Source: CAYOSF01 sp964406605 (GTDB lineage: Bacteria; Chloroflexota; Dehalococcoidia; DSTF01; RBG-16-68-14). Taken from it: a stretch of DNA of 64,000 nucleotides. The position numbers and the translations under genes were made by a program. Under the pieces are notes generated by a model, which ran no database searches, had not been told where the DNA came from, and saw nothing but the letters and a program-made list of their open reading frames with translations. Location: the NCBI GenBank assembly GCA_964406605.1, contig CAYOSF010000013.1, forward strand, positions 1 through 64,000, read 5' to 3'. Shown piece by piece: positions 60,501 to 64,000 of the stretch. The stretch's first letter is position 1; each line of letters begins with the position of its first letter.

Positions 60501-61766
60501 ATGACACCGAACAACGGCCCGCTACCCCTCACCGGCATCAACGTCGCCGACTTCTCGTGGTTCGCCGCGGGCCCGATCTGCTCCGAGGTGATGGGCACCC
60601 ACGGCGCGACCGTCGTCCGGGTGGAGTCGGAGACCCACATGGACGGTCTGCGCGGCGTTGGACCGTTCCCGCCCGGCAAGATGAGCTACAACGTGAGCGG
60701 CTACTACAACAACTACAACGCGAACAAACTGAACGTCACCATCAACCTGACGACCGAAAAGGGTCGCGACCTGGCCAAGCGGCTGGTGGCCTGGGCCGAT
60801 GTCTTCATCTCGAACATGACGCCTCGCGCCGTGGAAGGATGGGGGCTCACCTACGATGAGCTGGTCAAAGTCAAGCCGGACATCATCGGCGTCTACCAGC
60901 CGATGCAGGGCTACGACGGCCCCCACCGCGACTTCCTCGGCTTCGGCGCCGTGCTGACGCCGATCACGGGCTTCAGCCATCTCACCGGGTTCCCCCACCG
61001 GCCGCCCATCGGCCTCGGCACCAACTATCCGGACTACGTCATCAACCCCATCCACACGCTCACGGCCGTGCTGGCCGCACTGCGCTACCGGCGGCGCACC
61101 GGGAAAGGCCAGCGCATCGAGCTGGCCCAGCTCGAATCGAGCGTCGCCGCCCTCGCCCCCGCGCTCATGGACTACACGGTGAACGGGCGGGTGCGCACGC
61201 GGGCGGGCAACCGGATCGCGCACGCCGCGCCGCATGGCGCCTTTCGGTGCCACACGATCAAGATCCCGACACCCTTCGGCGAGCAGGACGAGCAGCGCTG
61301 GTGCGTCATCGCCTGCTTCAACGACGAGCAGTGGGCATCTCTGCGCGCCGTCATGGGCGATCCCGAATGGGCCCGCGACGAGCGCTTCGCTACCCTGGCG
61401 GCGCGCAAGGAGCACGAGGACGATCTGGAGCGGCAGATCGAGGAGTGGACGCTGCCGCGATCACCCGAGGAGATAATGGAGACACTCCAGTCGGCCGGCG
61501 TACCGGCGGGCGTCGTCCAGAACGCGCGCGATTGCCTGGAGAACGACCCTCACCTGCGTGAGCGCGACTATTATGTCTACTTAGATCACCCCGAAGCGGG
61601 ACACACCGCATACGACGGCCCCGGCTTCCGGCTCAGCCGCACACCGGCGCAGTACCGCACCCCCGCCGCCTGCCTGGGCGAGCACACCCACCAGGTGTGC
61701 AAGGAGATCCTCCGCCTCTCCGACGACGAGATCGCGGACCTCATGGTGGAGGAAGCCCTCCGCTAG
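60501..61766 (+). CDS. CaiB/BaiF CoA-transferase, catalytic subunit (pair 2)
   Basis: This 421-residue family III CoA-transferase has VADFSWFAAGPICSEVMGTHGATVVRVES at the start. Its Asp in TNYPDYVINPIHT aligns with the catalytic Asp of the family with a one-residue shift. It matches the second chain of pair 1 (PSGYTDYIAP-like spacing, RIAHAAPHGAFRCH). It should form the aspartyl-CoA intermediate. The thiamin-diphosphate lyase encoded further right could use its product, but the substrate is not identified. Confidence 0.86.
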   Translation: MTPNNGPLPLTGINVADFSWFAAGPICSEVMGTHGATVVRVESETHMDGLRGVGPFPPGKMSYNVSGYYNNYNANKLNVTINLTTEKGRDLAKRLVAWADVFISNMTPRAVEGWGLTYDELVKVKPDIIGVYQPMQGYDGPHRDFLGFGAVLTPITGFSHLTGFPHRPPIGLGTNYPDYVINPIHTLTAVLAALRYRRRTGKGQRIELAQLESSVAALAPALMDYTVNGRVRTRAGNRIAHAAPHGAFRCHTIKIPTPFGEQDEQRWCVIACFNDEQWASLRAVMGDPEWARDERFATLAARKEHEDDLERQIEEWTLPRSPEEIMETLQSAGVPAGVVQNARDCLENDPHLRERDYYVYLDHPEAGHTAYDGPGFRLSRTPAQYRTPAACLGEHTHQVCKEILRLSDDEIADLMVEEALR

Positions 61767-61833
61767 GCCGGCAGCAGCCCCCTCCAGAACTACAGGCTTC
61801 CTGAAAGGAACGTTGTTGCGGGCGTCTGAGGCG

Positions 61834-62808
61834 TCAGCCCTCGTCCGAGTCCGCTTCCGGCTCGACGGCGGGTGACTCAACCGCGGTGCCGCCCGGCGGG
61901 GTCTCCGAGAAGCTGCGGCCCTCACCAGTTCCAAGCGGTGGCTCCAGCGGCTGGACGGTGATCGGCTCCGACGGAAGCGGGTTCATCGCGTTCTGAAGGT
62001 CCGGTCCGGATACGTCGCCGCCCGAGACGTCGTTCGCGAAGCTTCGCTCCTCGTCAGTACCCAGCGCGCGGACCTGAAAGAGCGGGGCGCCTTCGGTCAC
62101 AAAGAACGCGAACAGGCTGCCGTCAACGAGCACCCGCTCGTTGCTCTTCACCGGATATCGAGCCTGCCCCACGACTCTGTTCACGTCCAAGCGCCACACC
62201 TCCTCCGCAGGGAGCCAGTGCAGCTCGTACCAGCGGTTCGCGTCGAAGAGGAAACTCAGATCGAAATCACCGGAGGGGATACCCGTCTGCGCCGGCTTGT
62301 CGTTCAGAAAGAAGCCACCGATGTCGTAGGAGTGGCCGGCATCGTCCAGCGGGAAATCGCCAGCCAGCAGACCCCCGATGACAACCAGCTTGCCCTCCGG
62401 GAAGTGCTCCCCCGGCTGCGAGCAGACGACCACCCGGCCGCCCTCCGGACCTCCGCATGCAAACAGTTCATCAAGCGTGGCTGCCGCCTCCGTCGAGACG
62501 TCGATGGACAGCGCGAAATAGCCGCGCAGGTCGAGGAAGGGCGCTTCGAAGCCCGACCTCTCGTCATCGATGCCGTAGAGCGGCCCGCTGTCCTCGTCGA
62601 CGGAGAACGCGACATCCGCTCTGCTGTCGGGCGCCACCCCGATCTCGTTCAGGAACGCATCCAGCTCGTCCGGGATCACGCCGGCCTCCAGCGTCGGCAG
62701 GGGCGTCATTGCGGGCAGCCTCCCGCCGCCATCGCCCCCGCAGGCGGTCAGCAGCAGGGCTGTCGCGCCGGCCACGGCTGCAAGAAGAGAAACGTGTCGG
62801 ATGCGCAC
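61834..62808 (-). CDS. Lipoprotein of unknown function
   Basis: The start is GTG 62808 (GAGG seven bases upstream), giving 324 residues with a lipoprotein signal ending ALLLTACGGD. The mature part contains SIDVSTEAAATLDELFACGG, a GFFLNDKPAQTGIPSGDFDL stretch and RWYELHWLPAEEVWRLDVNRVV. It ends in a Pro/Glu-rich tail. It looks like a beta-rich binding protein; I do not recognise a family. It converges on the CoA-transferase pair. Confidence 0.7.
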   Translation of the reverse strand: MRIRHVSLLAAVAGATALLLTACGGDGGGRLPAMTPLPTLEAGVIPDELDAFLNEIGVAPDSRADVAFSVDEDSGPLYGIDDERSGFEAPFLDLRGYFALSIDVSTEAAATLDELFACGGPEGGRVVVCSQPGEHFPEGKLVVIGGLLAGDFPLDDAGHSYDIGGFFLNDKPAQTGIPSGDFDLSFLFDANRWYELHWLPAEEVWRLDVNRVVGQARYPVKSNERVLVDGSLFAFFVTEGAPLFQVRALGTDEERSFANDVSGGDVSGPDLQNAMNPLPSEPITVQPLEPPLGTGEGRSFSETPPGGTAVESPAVEPEADSDEG

Positions 62809-62999
62809 GGTCGGACCTCCCGTCTATGGCTCGCGAAGAACAGAGCCGGACTGATCGCACTATACCCAGCGATGCGCGGGAGCGGAAGAAGGCGCGGCTC
62901 CACGGGGGCGCGTCGCGCTCGCTTGACAGCCCACCGGCCGTGCGGCATGATGCCTTCCGTCTACTTCCGAACCGCTATCTCACTCGTTAGGAGCGCACC

Positions 63000-64000
63000 A
63001 TGGCAGAGATCAACGGAGCGACGCTGATTGCGCGCAGCCTCAAGCAGCACGGCATCGAGTACATGTTCGGCATCGTCGGCGTGCCGGTAGTGCCGGTCGC
63101 CGTGGCGAGCATGCAGGCCGGCATCAAGTACTACGGCATGCGGCACGAGCAGTCCGCCTCCTACGCCGCGCAGGCCGCCTCCTACCTGATCGGCCGGCCC
63201 GGCGCCTGCCTGACGGTATCCGGCCCCGGCATGACCAACGCCATCTCCGGCCTGGCCAATGCGTGGTCGAACTGCTGGCCCATGGTGCTCCTCGGCGGTT
63301 CGTCCGATACCAAGCAGGCCGGCATGGGCGCCTTCCAGGAGACCCCGCAGGTCGAAGCGGCCCGTCCCTTCGTCAAGTACGCAGCCCAAATCGACCGCGC
63401 CGAGCGGATCCCCTACTACGTGGAACAGGCGGTCCGGACATCGATGTACGGCAGGCCCGGCCCGGTCTATCTCGACCTGCCCGGAGACGTCATCGATGCA
63501 AAGCTCGACGATGAGGCCGTCGTGATGCCGCCGCGCGTTCCCGACGTGCCGCGGCCTCTCGCCGACCCGACGGCCGTACTGGCGGCGCTCGATACGCTGC
63601 GGCGGGCCGAGCGGCCACTCGTGATCGTGGGGAAAGGCGCGGCCTACTCTCGTGCGGAGGATGAGGTGCGCGAGTTCATCGAGAAGACGCAGCTCCCGTA
63701 CCTGGCGGCGCCGATGGCCAAGGGCCTCCTGCCAGACGACCACCCGCTCTCCGTCGCGGCCGCCCGCTCCTACGCGCTGCAAAACGCCGATGTCGTCTTC
63801 CTGCTGGCCGCGCGGCTGAACTGGATCATGCACTTCGGTCTGCCGCCACGGTTCGCGGAGGGTGTGCGGGTCATCCAGCTCGACATCGCGGGCGAGGAGA
63901 TCGGCAGGAACGTGCCGGCGGAGGTGGCGCTGGTGGGCGACGCGAAGGCCGTGGCCGGACAGCTCGTCGCCTCGCTTGAGGAGCGGCCCTGGCAGTTCGG
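63000..64000 (+). CDS. Thiamin-diphosphate enzyme: 2-hydroxyacyl-CoA lyase / oxalyl-CoA decarboxylase (cut by window edge)
   Basis: The ATG at 63000, with TAGGAGC upstream, opens a frame that runs off the window; 333 codons are visible. The N-terminal Pyr domain has FGIVGVPVVPVAV, the catalytic Glu in RHEQSASYAAQAASY, and SGPGMTNAISGLANAW. The central domain continues with LDLPGDVID, VIVGKGAAYSRA, and ADVVFLLAARLNWIMHFGLPP. This is the HACL1/oxalyl-CoA decarboxylase group rather than acetolactate synthase. It would split a 2-hydroxyacyl-CoA into formyl-CoA and an aldehyde, or decarboxylate oxalyl-CoA. The C-terminal cofactor domain lies beyond the edge, so the choice is open. Confidence 0.85.
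   Translation, partial: MAEINGATLIARSLKQHGIEYMFGIVGVPVVPVAVASMQAGIKYYGMRHEQSASYAAQAASYLIGRPGACLTVSGPGMTNAISGLANAWSNCWPMVLLGGSSDTKQAGMGAFQETPQVEAARPFVKYAAQIDRAERIPYYVEQAVRTSMYGRPGPVYLDLPGDVIDAKLDDEAVVMPPRVPDVPRPLADPTAVLAALDTLRRAERPLVIVGKGAAYSRAEDEVREFIEKTQLPYLAAPMAKGLLPDDHPLSVAAARSYALQNADVVFLLAARLNWIMHFGLPPRFAEGVRVIQLDIAGEEIGRNVPAEVALVGDAKAVAGQLVASLEERPWQF

Noticed and set aside
1..64000. tRNA, rRNA, CRISPR arrays, insertion sequences, integrases
   Set aside because: Reading both strands by eye found no regularly spaced repeats, no transposase motifs and no recognisable structural RNA; a covariance-model scan would be needed to exclude small RNAs.

Overview
This window is GC-rich, gene-dense bacterial DNA, mostly on the minus strand in its first half. 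It reads like an uncultured Chloroflexota chromosome of the Dehalococcoidia/SAR202 type. The reasons are many CaiB/BaiF CoA-transferases, type II DMSO-reductase-family molybdoenzymes without Tat signals, hydrolase-cyclase fusions, cohesin/dockerin proteins, and several promoters lying almost against the start codon. An actinobacterial or other high-GC origin cannot be excluded from sequence alone. I saw no rRNA, tRNA, CRISPR array, integrase or intact insertion sequence.

Bases 1-15350: a metabolic region. It holds the tail of one Fe-S subunit, an acyl-CoA mutase with isobutyryl-CoA-mutase residues, a cupredoxin-NHL surface protein, and a molybdenum catalytic plus Fe-S subunit pair. A DUF35-thiolase pair, a second molybdenum catalytic subunit, a nitroreductase-like protein and a heme-binding subunit like that of ethylbenzene dehydrogenase follow. 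Together these suggest oxygen-independent hydroxylation of a hydrocarbon or steroid-like side chain, then CoA-dependent carbon-carbon cleavage.

Bases 15500-28600: a minus-strand signalling and detoxification region. An acetyltransferase / metallo-beta-lactamase / PAS gene order appears twice. Between the two copies lie a cyclic-nucleotide-binding protein, a CoA-transferase and two tandem alpha/beta-hydrolase-cyclase fusions. The ends of a third fusion are still visible, with an SDR gene in place of its middle.

Bases 28600-43900: a dockerin-bearing M23 peptidase, a nucleotidyltransferase, an SDR, a two-subunit CoA-transferase and an amidohydrolase. These are followed by a sulfatase-like / L-rhamnose isomerase / rhamnulokinase operon, two beta-oxidation genes and a UvrD/PcrA helicase.

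Bases 43900-51200: a two-component system and three secreted or membrane proteins. All four promoters carry TTCA direct repeats every 11 bp, each with the last repeat a fixed distance from the -10 region. Next comes a feoA / Cys-rich / feoB ferrous-iron operon.

Bases 51300-64000: a possible caspase-fold protein, a double-GNAT protein, and a large repeat protein ending in a dockerin beside a cell-wall-type cohesin protein. Dockerin remnants flank the cohesin gene. Then come two TenA-like proteins, a second two-subunit CoA-transferase, a lipoprotein, and the start of a thiamine-diphosphate 2-hydroxyacyl-CoA lyase / oxalyl-CoA decarboxylase gene that runs off the edge.
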